Shown here piece after piece: positions 1 through 8,087 of a stretch of DNA of 64,000 nt; within the stretch, counting starts at the first letter, position 1, and each line of letters starts with the position of its first letter. The position numbers and the translations under genes are program-made. The notes under the pieces were generated by a model. The model saw only the letters and a program-made list of their open reading frames with translations. It was not told the DNA's origin and did not search any database. This DNA comes from CAYLZW01 sp964388085 (GTDB lineage: Bacteria > Myxococcota > UBA727 > CAYLZW01), in assembly GCA_964388085.1 (NCBI GenBank), contig CAYLZW010000004.1, positions 1-64,000 on the forward strand, read 5' to 3'.

Positions 1-511
1 TGTTGCCCGCGAGCACCGCCGTGGCGCCGAACTCGCCGAGCGCGCGCGCGAACGCCAGCACCGCGCCGCCGAGCAGGCCCGGCAGCGCCAGCGGCAGCGT
101 CACCTGCAGGAACGTCGACGGCGGCCGGGTGCCGAGCGAGTACGAGACCTCCTCGTAGCGCGGGTCCACCGACTCGAAGGCCGCGCGCGCCATCATGACG
201 AAGAAGGGCAGACCGACGACGAGCGCGGCCAGCACCGCGGCCCCCGACGAGAAGCTGAGCGGCAGGCCGACGCGCTCGAGCGCGCCTCCGAGGATCGTCG
301 CGCGGCCGAACGCGGACAAGAGCAGCAGGCCGGTGACGACGGGGGGCAGCACCACCGGCGCCAAGACGAGCGCGCTGACGAGCGCCTTGCCGGGGAATTC
401 CTTGCGCGCGAGCAGGTAGCCGAGGGCGATGGCGAGCGGCGCCGACAACGCCGTGGCGCTGAGCGCGACGGCCAACGAGAGCCACACCACGCCGCTGACG
501 TCGACGCTCAT
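1..511 (-). CDS. modB: Molybdate ABC transporter permease ModB (3' end outside window)
   Basis: This is the inner-membrane permease of the ModABC molybdate importer. About 170 codons are present from an ATG at 511; the C-terminus lies beyond the left edge. The translation is strongly hydrophobic with several membrane spans. It carries the cytoplasmic loop typical of ABC importer permeases (EEVSYSLGTRPPSTF, followed by LPLALPGLLGGAVLAFARALGEFGA), where ModC would dock. The start codon overlaps the stop of modA in an ATGA, so the two genes are translationally coupled, which also supports the start. modC is expected further left but is not in the window. I see the family from its motifs and from the adjacent binding protein. 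Confidence 0.93.
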   Translation of the reverse strand, partial: MSVDVSGVVWLSLAVALSATALSAPLAIALGYLLARKEFPGKALVSALVLAPVVLPPVVTGLLLLSAFGRATILGGALERVGLPLSFSSGAAVLAALVVGLPFFVMMARAAFESVDPRYEEVSYSLGTRPPSTFLQVTLPLALPGLLGGAVLAFARALGEFGATAVLAGN

Positions 512-1380
512 GGTGCTTCGGCTCCCGGATGCCGCGAAGCATGCGGCGCGGGGACGGACGCCGAGGCGGGCTCGAAGCCGGCGGCGCCAAAGATCGTGCG
601 CGCCTCGTCGCTGCCGCAGAAGTCGAGGAACGCTTTTGCGGCGTCCGGATGCTTGGCGTCGTCGAGCACGGCGGCTGTGTAGCGGATGGGCGGGTGCCTG
701 TCGGCGGGGAACGTGTAGACGACCTGCACGCGGGGCTCGGCCTTCGCGTCGGTCGCGTACACGATGCCGGCCTCCGCCTCGCCGCGCGCCACCCACGCGA
801 GCGCCATGCGCACGTCGTCGGCGCGGACGATCTGCTTCCCGGAACCTTCCGCTTGCAGCGCGTCCCAAACGCCAGCGCGCTCGAGGGCTGCCTTGGCATA
901 GCGGCCGGCCGGCACGCTCTCGCCCGCCAACGCGAGGCGGTGCAGCGCCGGATCGCGCACGAGCGAGAGCGGGTCGGTCGCGCGCACGTCCGACGACGAG
1001 CGGGGCACGATGAGGACGAGCTGGTTTCGCAGGACCACGCGCCGCGTCCCCGGCAGGAGCCGCTCGCGCTCGCCCAGGTAGTCCATCCACGCCGTGTCCG
1101 CCGAGAAGTATGCGTCCCCCGGGGCGCCGGCCTCGATCTGCTTGGCGAGCCGTGAGGAGGCGCCGAAGCTCCAGCGCACCGGCACCGACGCTGCCTTGGA
1201 GGCCGACGACGAGCGCCAGGCCTCGGCCACGCGCGGCAAGACGTCGGTGAGGCTCGCGGCGGCGTGGACGGTCAGCGGCTCGTCGTCACGGACGCACGCG
1301 CTCGCGCTGATGATGAGCCAGCCAAGCAGCGTCACCGTACCGAGGCCATGGGCCCGCGCTATCTGACCGCCCTGTCCCAT
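508..1380 (-). CDS. modA: Molybdate-binding protein ModA
   Basis: This 290-residue protein is the substrate-binding component of the molybdate ABC importer. An N-terminal hydrophobic segment ends in SASAC (Cys29), so it is exported and possibly lipid-anchored. The mature part shows ModA signatures: VHAAASLTDVLPRVAEAW, then FGASSRLAKQIEAGAPGDAYFSAD, the family's oxyanion-binding region, followed by WMDYL. The length is usual for the family. It is the first gene of a modAB operon and overlaps modB by 4 bases. Tungstate specificity (TupA/WtpA) cannot be excluded, but the motifs fit ModA better. Regulation is not evident, as no clear ModE site was recognised upstream. Confidence 0.93.
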   Translation of the reverse strand: MGQGGQIARAHGLGTVTLLGWLIISASACVRDDEPLTVHAAASLTDVLPRVAEAWRSSSASKAASVPVRWSFGASSRLAKQIEAGAPGDAYFSADTAWMDYLGERERLLPGTRRVVLRNQLVLIVPRSSSDVRATDPLSLVRDPALHRLALAGESVPAGRYAKAALERAGVWDALQAEGSGKQIVRADDVRMALAWVARGEAEAGIVYATDAKAEPRVQVVYTFPADRHPPIRYTAAVLDDAKHPDAAKAFLDFCGSDEARTIFGAAGFEPASASVPAPHASRHPGAEAP

Positions 1381-1579
1381 GATGCATTCGTGCGAATCGC
1401 CCCTGAAAAGGGGCTGAGTCCGCCCTTGTCCTACATCGTTCGCGCCGCCGCCACCCTCGTGAACCGCGCGCTATCGCTGTGTCTATGGCGAGCGCTTGAG
1501 CCACCGTCCACGGCGCGTTGCCGCGGTAGCTTCTAGAAGCTACCTTTCGGCATGCGTGCTGTAGGGCTGTAACTGCCGA
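1381..1579. promoter_or_regulatory. Intergenic region with two palindromes (left edge of the accessory island)
   Basis: This 199-base gap lies between modA and the nucleotidyltransferase gene. It contains CCCCTGAAAAGGGG-type symmetry just upstream of modA (near 1400-1414). It also holds a perfect 20-bp palindrome GGTAGCTTCTAGAAGCTACC at 1525-1544. The first could be a modA control site. The second lies just past the 3' end of the nucleotidyltransferase gene and could be a terminator stem or a protein-binding site. No gene is seen. Confidence 0.5.
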
Positions 1580-2248
1580 TCAGGGCTCCTCACGCTCGAG
1601 CGCGGCGAGCACGTTGTTCAGACACTCGCGGATCCCCTTGGCCTGTTTCGCGTTTCCTCGCGCAAGCGACATCGCGTAAGAGCCTCGCGCCACCAGATGG
1701 AGCAGATCCATGTGCCCCGGCCGCAAGAAGGGCACGACGCGCTCGACGTCAAACTCGGATGGACCGCGCTCGGCGACGGCCGCGATCCGGAGCAGATCTT
1801 TGGCGTCCTTGTCACCCTTCGAGCTGTCCCGGCGGTCTTTGTACGCCTCGAGCTTCAGCACCAGGAGATGCTCCAGCGCCGCCACCCGAATGCCGCCGCT
1901 GTTTCGCTCTCCTATGACCTCGGAGGCAACCCGCACGCTGTCGTAGGGAACGATGAGGCGGGATTGGCGCTCTGTGTAGATGTCGTACTCGAAGCCGTCC
2001 TTGATCATCTGGTGCTTGCTCAAGCGGCGATTCGGAGTGACCTCCTCGAGATCTCGAAGGTCCCCCATGTCCGGCAGCGAGATGTAGAAGTCGGCGTCGT
2101 GCGTAAGCTCCGCTAGATCGCTCGTCGATGGGAGGTTCCTCGCGTGCAGGTACACCGCGATGCCCCCGATGAAGACCACGCCGTCGGGGAACAGCGCGGC
2201 GACCTCCACGCAGCCGGCAAGCAGCCGCTCGAAGTCCTTTGGATCCAT
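1580..2248 (-). CDS. Nucleotidyltransferase-fold protein (AbiEii/DUF6036-like)
   Basis: A 222-residue protein that looks like a DNA polymerase beta-type nucleotidyltransferase. FIGGIAVYLHARN (about residues 26-38) resembles the substrate loop, and THDADFYISL (about 49-58) resembles the paired catalytic acidic residues. A downstream EHLLVLKLEAYKDR segment with Lys-rich DKDAKDLLRIA is common in AbiEii/DUF6036-type proteins, which occur in toxin-antitoxin and abortive-infection loci. It starts 47 bases from a divergent small gene, with an inverted repeat between them, suggesting a divergent regulated pair. It sits at the edge of the island next to an IS remnant. The exact family and target are inferred and not proven. 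Confidence 0.62.
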   Translation of the reverse strand: MDPKDFERLLAGCVEVAALFPDGVVFIGGIAVYLHARNLPSTSDLAELTHDADFYISLPDMGDLRDLEEVTPNRRLSKHQMIKDGFEYDIYTERQSRLIVPYDSVRVASEVIGERNSGGIRVAALEHLLVLKLEAYKDRRDSSKGDKDAKDLLRIAAVAERGPSEFDVERVVPFLRPGHMDLLHLVARGSYAMSLARGNAKQAKGIRECLNNVLAALEREEP

Positions 2249-2280
2249 GCGGCACCCTCTTTCGCTCCCCTAGGATTAAC

Positions 2281-2291
2281 GTTACGGTAAC
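2281..2291. promoter_or_regulatory. Inverted repeat GTTAC-G-GTAAC between divergent genes
   Basis: A perfect 5-1-5 inverted repeat lies 4 bases before the ATG at 2296 and 32 bases from the start of the nucleotidyltransferase gene. An overlapping TAACGTTA adds symmetry. It is placed where a repressor could control both genes. The function is inferred from position only. Confidence 0.4.
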
Positions 2292-2295
2292 GAAA

Positions 2296-2706
2296 ATGGC
2301 AACCCCGCTATTCTTCCCAATCCCGCGCGTCGTCGAGCGTGTCGCCACCGACCATGCGCAAACGCTCCGTCAGGTGCTGTCCGACGCGGGCGTGCCTTGT
2401 CGGGCGAGCGGCGCGTGGACCGAGCGCCTCATCGTCCTCGTCCGCCGCGAGGCCGCTACGATCGAGAAGGAGCCGGGTGACTGGAGCCCGGTCCGCATCG
2501 GCGTGCCCCTTGGGCTCTCCCCCCGGGATGCCGCGCGCTACGCCGTCGCGGCGATGGCGTATGGCCTCATGGACGTCGTGGCGCGAGAGAGCATCCGCGG
2601 CCAGTCGTGGGCAGTGCCCGCGCCCCCACGCGGACGCCCGCGCTTGGGCACGGCAAAGAGCGGCGCGGAGCGACAACGCGCGTATCGCGCCCGTCAGTCC
2701 CTCTGA
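2296..2706 (+). CDS. Small protein with basic GRPR...RQRAYRARQ tail, divergent from the nucleotidyltransferase
   Basis: A 136-residue protein that I do not recognise. The ATG at 2296 is chosen over an upstream in-frame ATG at 2239 because the upstream one overlaps the divergent gene. The middle is helical with Ala- and Arg-rich stretches (LSPRDAARYAVAAMAYGLMDVVARE). The end is basic: RGRPRLGTAKSGAERQRAYRARQ, an AT-hook-like GRPR followed by an AERQRAYRARQ motif. That tail is seen on various small DNA-associated bacterial proteins. Together with the divergent nucleotidyltransferase it could be an antitoxin or autoregulator, but this is inference. It ends just before the IS21-like remnant. Confidence 0.5.
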   Translation: MATPLFFPIPRVVERVATDHAQTLRQVLSDAGVPCRASGAWTERLIVLVRREAATIEKEPGDWSPVRIGVPLGLSPRDAARYAVAAMAYGLMDVVARESIRGQSWAVPAPPRGRPRLGTAKSGAERQRAYRARQSL

Positions 2707-3024
2707 CTCCCCGCTTCAAGCGCAGCTACGCCACCACGGCGATGATCCTCTGTCTGACACCGCCTTTCTGGATCTCGACCACGACCTCTTCTTGGCTGAA
2801 ATCGTCCGCGAGTATTTCGGTGTCGCCGCCGGTGTGAAACTGAGCCAGGGCGCCGGTCTGAAACTGGGCCACCCGTTTGGGGCTGATTAGCACCTGCTCG
2901 CGGTCCTGTGTTTTCAAAATCAGGAGGGGGGTGCCGGGGGGAGGGCTCGCCCCCGGCCGGAGGGTGCGGGAGGCTGGCCTCCCGCTGGCTCGAAGAGCCA
3001 AACGCGATTCTGTCCTCGTCGTGT
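2707..3024. other. Non-coding 3' flank of the IS21-like remnant
   Basis: No convincing gene is present. The stretch carries the two right-end repeats at 2828-2871 and a G-rich low-complexity block (about 2920-2960) next to the end of istB. Reading frames here look like chance frames. Confidence 0.5.
2828..2871. repeat. Two-copy direct repeat, right end of the IS21-like element
   Basis: GCCGGTGTGAAACTGAGCCA at 2828-2847 is repeated with two mismatches at 2852-2871, 24 bases apart. Repeated units near the ends are a known feature of the IS21 family, where they bind the IstA transposase. The role here is inferred. Confidence 0.6.
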
Positions 3025-3732
3025 TTAGCGTGCTTCGGCCGCTTGTCGTCGACGAGAACGGTAGCTGGCGCCCTTTGTCGTGACGACGAGGGCGTTCTCT
3101 GCAAGGCGATCCAGGACTGCCGCCGTCAGCTTCTCGTCGCCGCCGAACACCTTCGGCCACTCCGAGAACGCCAGGTTCGAGGTAATCACCGTCGAGGCGA
3201 CGCGGTGTCGCGCCGAGAGGAGGTTAAAGAGCAACTCGCCGCCCTCTCGGTCGAAAGGCACAAAGCCGAGCTCGTCGAGGACCAAGAGCTTGCTGCGCGA
3301 GAGGCGGCGTTCGAGCCGGCCGAGCTCGCGGCTGCCCTTGGCCTCGATGAGCGTGCGTACGAGGTCGGCGGCCCGGCACCACGTCACCCGCCGTCGTTGT
3401 CGAGCTACCTCGACGCCGAGCGCCGTAGCGAGGTGCGTCTTGCCGGTCCCGACGGGGCCGACGAAGACGACGTTCTGCTTCTCGTCGACGAACGAGCCTC
3501 TGACCAGCGCGAGCACCTGCGCTTTGTCGATGCCCGCGGCGAGGGCGAAGTCGAAGGTGTCGATGGTGAGACAGTCGGGGAAGCGCGCCTCGCGGATGCG
3601 CAGGCGCACGGACGATGCATCTCGCGAGGCGACCTCCGTCGACAGCGCGTTCTCGATGACGTCGACAGCGGACCAGCTCTCGGCATCCGCTTGGCGTACG
3701 AGCTCATCGAGCCGGTTGAGCAAGCCCGGCAT
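3025..3732 (-). CDS. istB: IstB-like ATP-binding transposition helper protein
   Basis: A 235-residue AAA+ ATPase of the IS21-family helper type, which assists the IstA transposase in target selection. It has a Walker A motif GPVGTGKTHLA (about residue 86-96) and a Walker B LLVLDELGFVPFD. It then continues GELLFNLLSARHRVASTVITSNLAFSEWPKVFGG, the classical IstB signature. The length is near the usual 240-260. The reading frame stays open upstream of the ATG at 3732, and the extra residues (RLLCRTLKMPGLLNRL) match the typical IstB N-terminus, so the true start may be a few codons earlier or have been lost. The partner istA is absent, so the gene is probably a non-functional remnant. Confidence 0.85.
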   Translation of the reverse strand: MPGLLNRLDELVRQADAESWSAVDVIENALSTEVASRDASSVRLRIREARFPDCLTIDTFDFALAAGIDKAQVLALVRGSFVDEKQNVVFVGPVGTGKTHLATALGVEVARQRRRVTWCRAADLVRTLIEAKGSRELGRLERRLSRSKLLVLDELGFVPFDREGGELLFNLLSARHRVASTVITSNLAFSEWPKVFGGDEKLTAAVLDRLAENALVVTTKGASYRSRRRQAAEAR

Positions 3733-3774
3733 CTTGAGCGTGCGGCAGAGCAGCCGAACCTGTGTGCTGCCCCG

Positions 3775-3883
3775 CGCCGACCTGGGCGTTCACGATGCCC
3801 GATCCGCGTGTCTACGAGGCCGATCTCGGCGTTCATGTTGCGCCGATCTGGGTGTTTACGTTCGGCCGATCTTGGCGTTCACG
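3775..3883. repeat. Five-copy ~22-bp repeat array, left end of the IS21-like element
   Basis: Imperfect copies of GCCGATCTkGGCGTTCACG begin at about 3775, 3797, 3818, 3840 and 3863. The period is 21-23 bases, with no unique spacer of constant size. They lie upstream of istB and resemble multiple transposase-binding repeats of IS21-type ends. The third copy supplies the stop codon of the neighbouring AAA+ gene. Confidence 0.7.
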
Positions 3884-5146
3884 ATCGGCCGTTACGCGCA
3901 TCCCGTGTCCTCGGTCTTCGCTGCTACCGTCTGCTGCGGCGAGCGCGCGCTTCTCGTTCGCCCTCTCGACGTACGCCAGCAGCTCCGCCTGGCGCGAGTA
4001 GACGGCCGCGTGCTCCGCGATGTCTCGCACCCAGTCGTGCGTGAGCTGCGGAGACATCGCCGCCACCAGCTCGTCCACGTCGAGGTCCCGCACCTGCGCG
4101 CTCGTCTGGTCGAGGTAGTGGACAAGCAGCTCGCGGCGCTCCGCTGCGCTCGGCGGGCCGAAGTGAATCAGCTCGCCGCCGCGGCCCGGGCGGAGGAAGC
4201 TCTCGCCGAGCGCCGCTGGATCATTGCAGGTCACGACGATCAGCATGCGAGGGCGCGATCGCTTGAGGAGCGGGAGGAGCGCGTGCATGCTCTCGGTGTC
4301 CTCCTCCTTGTCGAGGTCGTCGAGGAGCAGGACGTCGGGCTCGAGGGCGTCCACCAGGCTCTGGGCGTCGCCGTAGAGCAGCTCGCCGAGCGCTCCCGCA
4401 CCCACCATGAGCAGCCGCGACCGGGTGAGCTCGGCGTAGGAGAGGACAAAGGTGGACTTCCCGGTGCCCGGAGGCCCGTAGAGGAGCACCGAGCGGCTGA
4501 TGCCGAGCCGACGGTAGCGCTCTACCTCATCCGCGAAGGCAACGACGTCGCGGCGGCCGAGGTACGCGCCTTCGACGCGCGCGATGGGCGCGAGCGCGGC
4601 CTCTGAGCTGAACTCACCGTGCTTGGGCACGATCTCGAGCCCGTGCACACCCGCGCGCTCCCAAAGGACGCCGCGAAAGAACCGCTTGATCAGGTCGGAG
4701 TCCGGCGTCTCATAGGCCGCGTACCCGAGGCGCTCGCCGCGTTCCCCGTGGCGCTGCACGAACGCGAAGACGCCATCTGGCCCAACCTGGCCGAGGAGGC
4801 GCTCCCGCTGCCGATCGTCGTCGACCAGCACCCGCAGGCCACCGGCGTCCAGGAAGCCGGAACGCTCAAAGAGGGGCGCGAGCGCGCTCGTGCAACGCTC
4901 GAGGCCATGGAGGCGCACGTAGCGCGCGATCTTGCTCTCACTGAGCTCAAGGGCGCTCGTGACCACGTCGAACGCGCAGCCGATGGCAGACGCGACGGCG
5001 ACCGGCCCCCCTCGAGCCTGACCGACTTGTGACGCGAGGTTCAAGAGCCCCCGCGAGACCCGCGCGGCTGTCTCGACGCGGGGGTGCGTCAGGATGCGCT
5101 CGGCTTGGAGCTGGGCGCGGTGGAAGAGCGAGTCTGGGTTCTGCAT
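3833..5146 (-). CDS. BCS1-like AAA+ ATPase, C-terminus replaced by IS sequence
   Basis: A 437-residue protein starting at the ATG at 5146, with GAGG upstream. The N-terminal 200 residues form an unknown domain containing a weakly hydrophobic patch (GGPVAVASAIGCAFDVV). A single AAA+ module follows: Walker A LLYGPPGTGKSTFVL (about 224-238), Walker B VLLLDDLDKEED (about 272-283), sensor 1 VVTCNDPAALG and arginine-finger-type FLRPGRGGE. The LLYGPPGTGKS form is typical of BCS1-type ATPases. From about residue 418 the sequence (VTADRERQDRPNVNTQIGAT) is encoded by the IS repeats, so the native C-terminus was probably lost. The gene has its own upstream operator GCGACA-N5-TGTCGC, shared with the PcfJ cassette 6-8 kb away. 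The cellular role is unknown. Confidence 0.75.
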   Translation of the reverse strand: MQNPDSLFHRAQLQAERILTHPRVETAARVSRGLLNLASQVGQARGGPVAVASAIGCAFDVVTSALELSESKIARYVRLHGLERCTSALAPLFERSGFLDAGGLRVLVDDDRQRERLLGQVGPDGVFAFVQRHGERGERLGYAAYETPDSDLIKRFFRGVLWERAGVHGLEIVPKHGEFSSEAALAPIARVEGAYLGRRDVVAFADEVERYRRLGISRSVLLYGPPGTGKSTFVLSYAELTRSRLLMVGAGALGELLYGDAQSLVDALEPDVLLLDDLDKEEDTESMHALLPLLKRSRPRMLIVVTCNDPAALGESFLRPGRGGELIHFGPPSAAERRELLVHYLDQTSAQVRDLDVDELVAAMSPQLTHDWVRDIAEHAAVYSRQAELLAYVERANEKRALAAADGSSEDRGHGMRVTADRERQDRPNVNTQIGAT

Positions 5147-5184
5147 GGTCGCCTCGGGGTGAGGCGGAAGAATGCGGGTATGAG

Positions 5185-5201
5185 GCGACAGATTTTGTCG
5201 C
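5185..5201. promoter_or_regulatory. Island operator copy 1, GCGACA-N5-TGTCGC (before the AAA+ gene)
   Basis: A perfect 6-5-6 inverted repeat, 38 bases upstream of the AAA+ start codon. Read in the gene's direction it is GCGACA-AAATC-TGTCGC. It has the same geometry and half-sites as the copies at 11996, 13520 and 13555. It is probably a repressor site, inferred from recurrence and position. Confidence 0.65.
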
Positions 5202-5306
5202 GTGGAAGAGGTCCCTGGCCCGGCGGTGGTTGGTGTGTTCCGCGCCCTCGAAGCACAATACCCACGTTCGAAGGGCCTCGATGGCAAAGGCCGTTCGTCG
5301 CGTGCC

Positions 5307-8087
5307 CTACTTCGAACGTGGCGGGCGGAACGACGGCGCAGCGGCGATCAGCTCTCGCCGTCGCTCCTCTGGCACGCGATCCCACGCGTCAGAGGGCAAG
5401 AGCGCGCCGAAGAGGCTCGCGTCGAAGATGTGCTGGCGGCGCATCACCCTGTCCCATTGGAACGCATCGTAGGTGCCCTCGAAGATGAGCTGGCGAACCT
5501 CGACGAAGGGCGGTTCGCCTGGGGCGCCGTCTTCGAGCCACTGCTGCGCGCGCTGCTCCCAGAGACTGCCCTTCCGGTCGACGCGCCCGATCTGCTGCTC
5601 AAGGACGGCGGGGTTCCATTCGGCGTGGAACTGCACGACGACGCGGCAGGACTCATGAAGGTTGAGTCCCTCACGCCCGACCTGGCTCTGCGCGATGAGG
5701 ACCCACGGTGACGCCCCGGGTCGGTTGAACGCGGCCTGGAGGTAGCGCCGGGTCTCCCACCGGTTCGCCCCCTGAAGGAGCCGGGCGTGCAGACTCTGAC
5801 GCCCATCGTCATCTTCGAGCAACGCATGTAGCGCCTTGTGGCGCAGCACCGCTTGCTCTTCTTCGACATCGTCACCACCCAGCTCGCCGAGCAACGGGCG
5901 CAAGCGCTCCTCTACGAACGCAGTGGTGAGCGCGGCGAACCGCTCGTCGGTCACCTCGGCAGACACCGAAGTCGTTGCGAGGAAGTCATCGAGGACGAAC
6001 GACACGAGGTGGTCTTCGAGCGCGCTCTCCAGCTCGCGGTCGATCGGCGCGCCGCCAATCAGCGATGGATCAGATCGCCATGCATCGACCGGCCTCTTCG
6101 CACGCCGACGCACCTTGTCCCGCAGCCTTTTGTAAGCCTTGTGGCTGTCGGCGAGCGCGCGACGCATCTCGGCGCCGCTTCCGCTCGCGAGCCTTCCCTT
6201 GAAGACCGGCTCCCCGTCTTCATCACGCTCGGCCCTCATTCGATCGAGCTGCTGGGCGGCGATACCGAGGAGAACCTTGGAACGACGGCTCTGCTCCGCG
6301 TCCATCGAAACTCGCCGTTCCGGGAAGAAGTTCAGCGCAGATGGGCGCTCCTGGTCTGCGTCTCGAAGCGCGCGCCGAACGTTGAGAACATCCGCGAGAA
6401 TGTGAAGCGGCCGGAGGAAGACCCCGAAGACCAGCACCTTCTCGCGCTTCAACGTCCAGCCCTCGATCTCCTTCACAGCGGCGAGGATGCGCGGGTGCTC
6501 TGCGTCAGGATCGAGCTCAGCGCCAGCCACGCGCGGGAGCCCTTCGAGCACGCGCTTGCGGCCGGCCCTGAGTCGCCGATACCAGTAGGCAACGCGAGCG
6601 ATCTTCCCTCGAGTGTATTCATCAACGACGCCCGGTTCGGGAACTCGCAGCGGCTTACTTGTCTCGGTCAGGTCGATGCTGACATGCCCGGCCGACAGCT
6701 TGGTGTAGGCGTCGCGTACCGCCCGTGGCCAGCTGTCCGTGTCCTTCAGCGCCAACCCCCGCGCGCTCTGGCTCATGCACTCGGCCGCGAAGAGGACGTC
6801 GAGCCACGGCGAGCTCTGCCCCATGGTCTCGGTCCATGGGATCTGCACGCGCTGGAGGCGTCGATAGGGATGCGGGCGCCCCTCGTCCAGCGCGGCGCGC
6901 TTTCGGAAGCGGGTGACGAGCGGGTCCTCGTCACGCCGACGCCTCGTCACGTGCGGGGCGAGCGTGCTCGTGAACTGCCTGGCGGCCGAACACAGCTTGT
7001 CGAGGCGGCTCCCTTCGTCCGGCGCGACGGCGGCATGTGACGCCGCCTTATGAAGGCACTGCACCGCCTCGCGCCCTCGTTCTTGGTCGAGACCGCTGCG
7101 CGCTCGGCCAAGGAGATCGAGCCACTGCGACAACTCGAGCTCCATCGGAGTCGCCGTGAGGCATAGCCGCCGTCCGCCTTCCGGTTGCTTGAGCAGCCCG
7201 TCGACCAGGCGCGCGAGCACCGTGCCGGACCTCGCTACCGTCGCTGAGCCTTCGACCTCCACATCTCCCCGGCTCTTGTGAGCCTCATCGATGACGATCA
7301 GGTCAAAGTCACCGAGCCATAGGCCCAACAAGTCTTCGGTCAAGGGCCGCCCGTCGCCGCCGTTGCCGAACTGCGCGAGAAGCGCGTCGTTGCTCTGACG
7401 AGCTATTCCGAGACGAGGCAGCGCGTCGATCCGCTTTCGCAGATCTCGCCGTCCACGAACCCGCGGGGCCGTTTCCGCTGCAATGCGCGCCATCCCGGTC
7501 CGGCCCCACCACGACGTCCGTGCGCTCTCGATGAACCGATGAAGCTTGCCAAGACGAGTACGGGCGTCTTGTCGCTCCGCTCGCGACGCGAGATTCAGCT
7601 CAACGAATGCCGGCAGCGCTGCTCGCCACCAGTCGGAGTTGCTGCGGACCGACGGCGCACGGAACCCGTGGGAGATAAGCCACCACTCGGGCTCGTCGGG
7701 GCGTGGACTCAAGTCCCTCCACGACGCCTCGTTCGGGGAGGTCGCCCGAAGAAACGTTGTGAACGTCGTCAACTCCTTTGGCGCTGGGCTGCTCGCCCGG
7801 AGCTTGCGCGACTCGGCAACCCACTGGTGCATGAGACCATGCGGAACGACGACGGCTGCGCGCCCGCCCGCGTCCAGCACCGCGTGAACCACGGCACATG
7901 CGATGCGCGTCTTGCCGGTACCGACCTCGTCGGCGAGCACGACACCGCTCTGCGGCAGGTGCTCGGCCATCCATGTGAGGGAGTCGCGCTGCCCCTCGTC
8001 GAGATCCTGCTCCTCCCTGGACTTGGCGGCGTCCTCCTCGACAAGCTTCCGAAGCGCGGTGGCAACGCGAGCCCACGAGAAGCTCAT
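5307..8087 (-). CDS. SNF2/RapA-like superfamily 2 helicase (third gene of nuclease-helicase cassette)
   Basis: A 926-residue DEAH-box ATPase. Helicase motifs run in order: motif I ADEVGTGKTRIA (about 51-62), motif II VIDEAHKSRGD (about 265-275), motif III CLTATPMEL, motif V AQSQVGREGLNL (about 800) and motif VI QQIGRVDRKGS (about 832). This is the Swi2/Snf2-RapA arrangement of double-stranded DNA translocases. A long insert between the two RecA lobes contains charged helices. The ATG at 8087 is preferred over 8099 because it forms an ATGA overlap with the nuclease gene stop. It is last in a coupled three-gene operon with a PLD nuclease, an arrangement seen in anti-phage systems such as DISARM-like and Azaca-like loci. 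The defence role is inferred. Confidence 0.85.
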   Translation of the reverse strand: MSFSWARVATALRKLVEEDAAKSREEQDLDEGQRDSLTWMAEHLPQSGVVLADEVGTGKTRIACAVVHAVLDAGGRAAVVVPHGLMHQWVAESRKLRASSPAPKELTTFTTFLRATSPNEASWRDLSPRPDEPEWWLISHGFRAPSVRSNSDWWRAALPAFVELNLASRAERQDARTRLGKLHRFIESARTSWWGRTGMARIAAETAPRVRGRRDLRKRIDALPRLGIARQSNDALLAQFGNGGDGRPLTEDLLGLWLGDFDLIVIDEAHKSRGDVEVEGSATVARSGTVLARLVDGLLKQPEGGRRLCLTATPMELELSQWLDLLGRARSGLDQERGREAVQCLHKAASHAAVAPDEGSRLDKLCSAARQFTSTLAPHVTRRRRDEDPLVTRFRKRAALDEGRPHPYRRLQRVQIPWTETMGQSSPWLDVLFAAECMSQSARGLALKDTDSWPRAVRDAYTKLSAGHVSIDLTETSKPLRVPEPGVVDEYTRGKIARVAYWYRRLRAGRKRVLEGLPRVAGAELDPDAEHPRILAAVKEIEGWTLKREKVLVFGVFLRPLHILADVLNVRRALRDADQERPSALNFFPERRVSMDAEQSRRSKVLLGIAAQQLDRMRAERDEDGEPVFKGRLASGSGAEMRRALADSHKAYKRLRDKVRRRAKRPVDAWRSDPSLIGGAPIDRELESALEDHLVSFVLDDFLATTSVSAEVTDERFAALTTAFVEERLRPLLGELGGDDVEEEQAVLRHKALHALLEDDDGRQSLHARLLQGANRWETRRYLQAAFNRPGASPWVLIAQSQVGREGLNLHESCRVVVQFHAEWNPAVLEQQIGRVDRKGSLWEQRAQQWLEDGAPGEPPFVEVRQLIFEGTYDAFQWDRVMRRQHIFDASLFGALLPSDAWDRVPEERRRELIAAAPSFRPPRSK

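Larger units (their letters stand above)
2825..3896 (-). mobile_element. IS21-family insertion sequence remnant (istB only)
   Basis: The remnant is defined by an istB gene flanked by two sets of short direct repeats, as at IS21-family ends. On the 3' side are two 20-bp units, GCCGGTGTGAAACTGAGCCA (2828) and GCCGGTCTGAAACTGGGCCA (2852). On the 5' side is a five-copy, about 22-bp periodic array at 3775-3883. The istA transposase gene, normally about 1.5 kb upstream of istB, is missing, so the element cannot move by itself. The exact boundaries are uncertain because I could not define terminal inverted repeats or a target duplication. Confidence 0.65.

Noticed and set aside
2726..3160. A 144-codon minus-strand frame downstream of istB as a gene
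   Set aside because: It overlaps istB in another frame and contains the IS end repeats; the translation lacks a recognisable domain.
3775..3883. Possible CRISPR array
   Set aside because: The units are imperfect and contiguous with a 22-base period; there are no unique spacers of constant length and no cas genes nearby.
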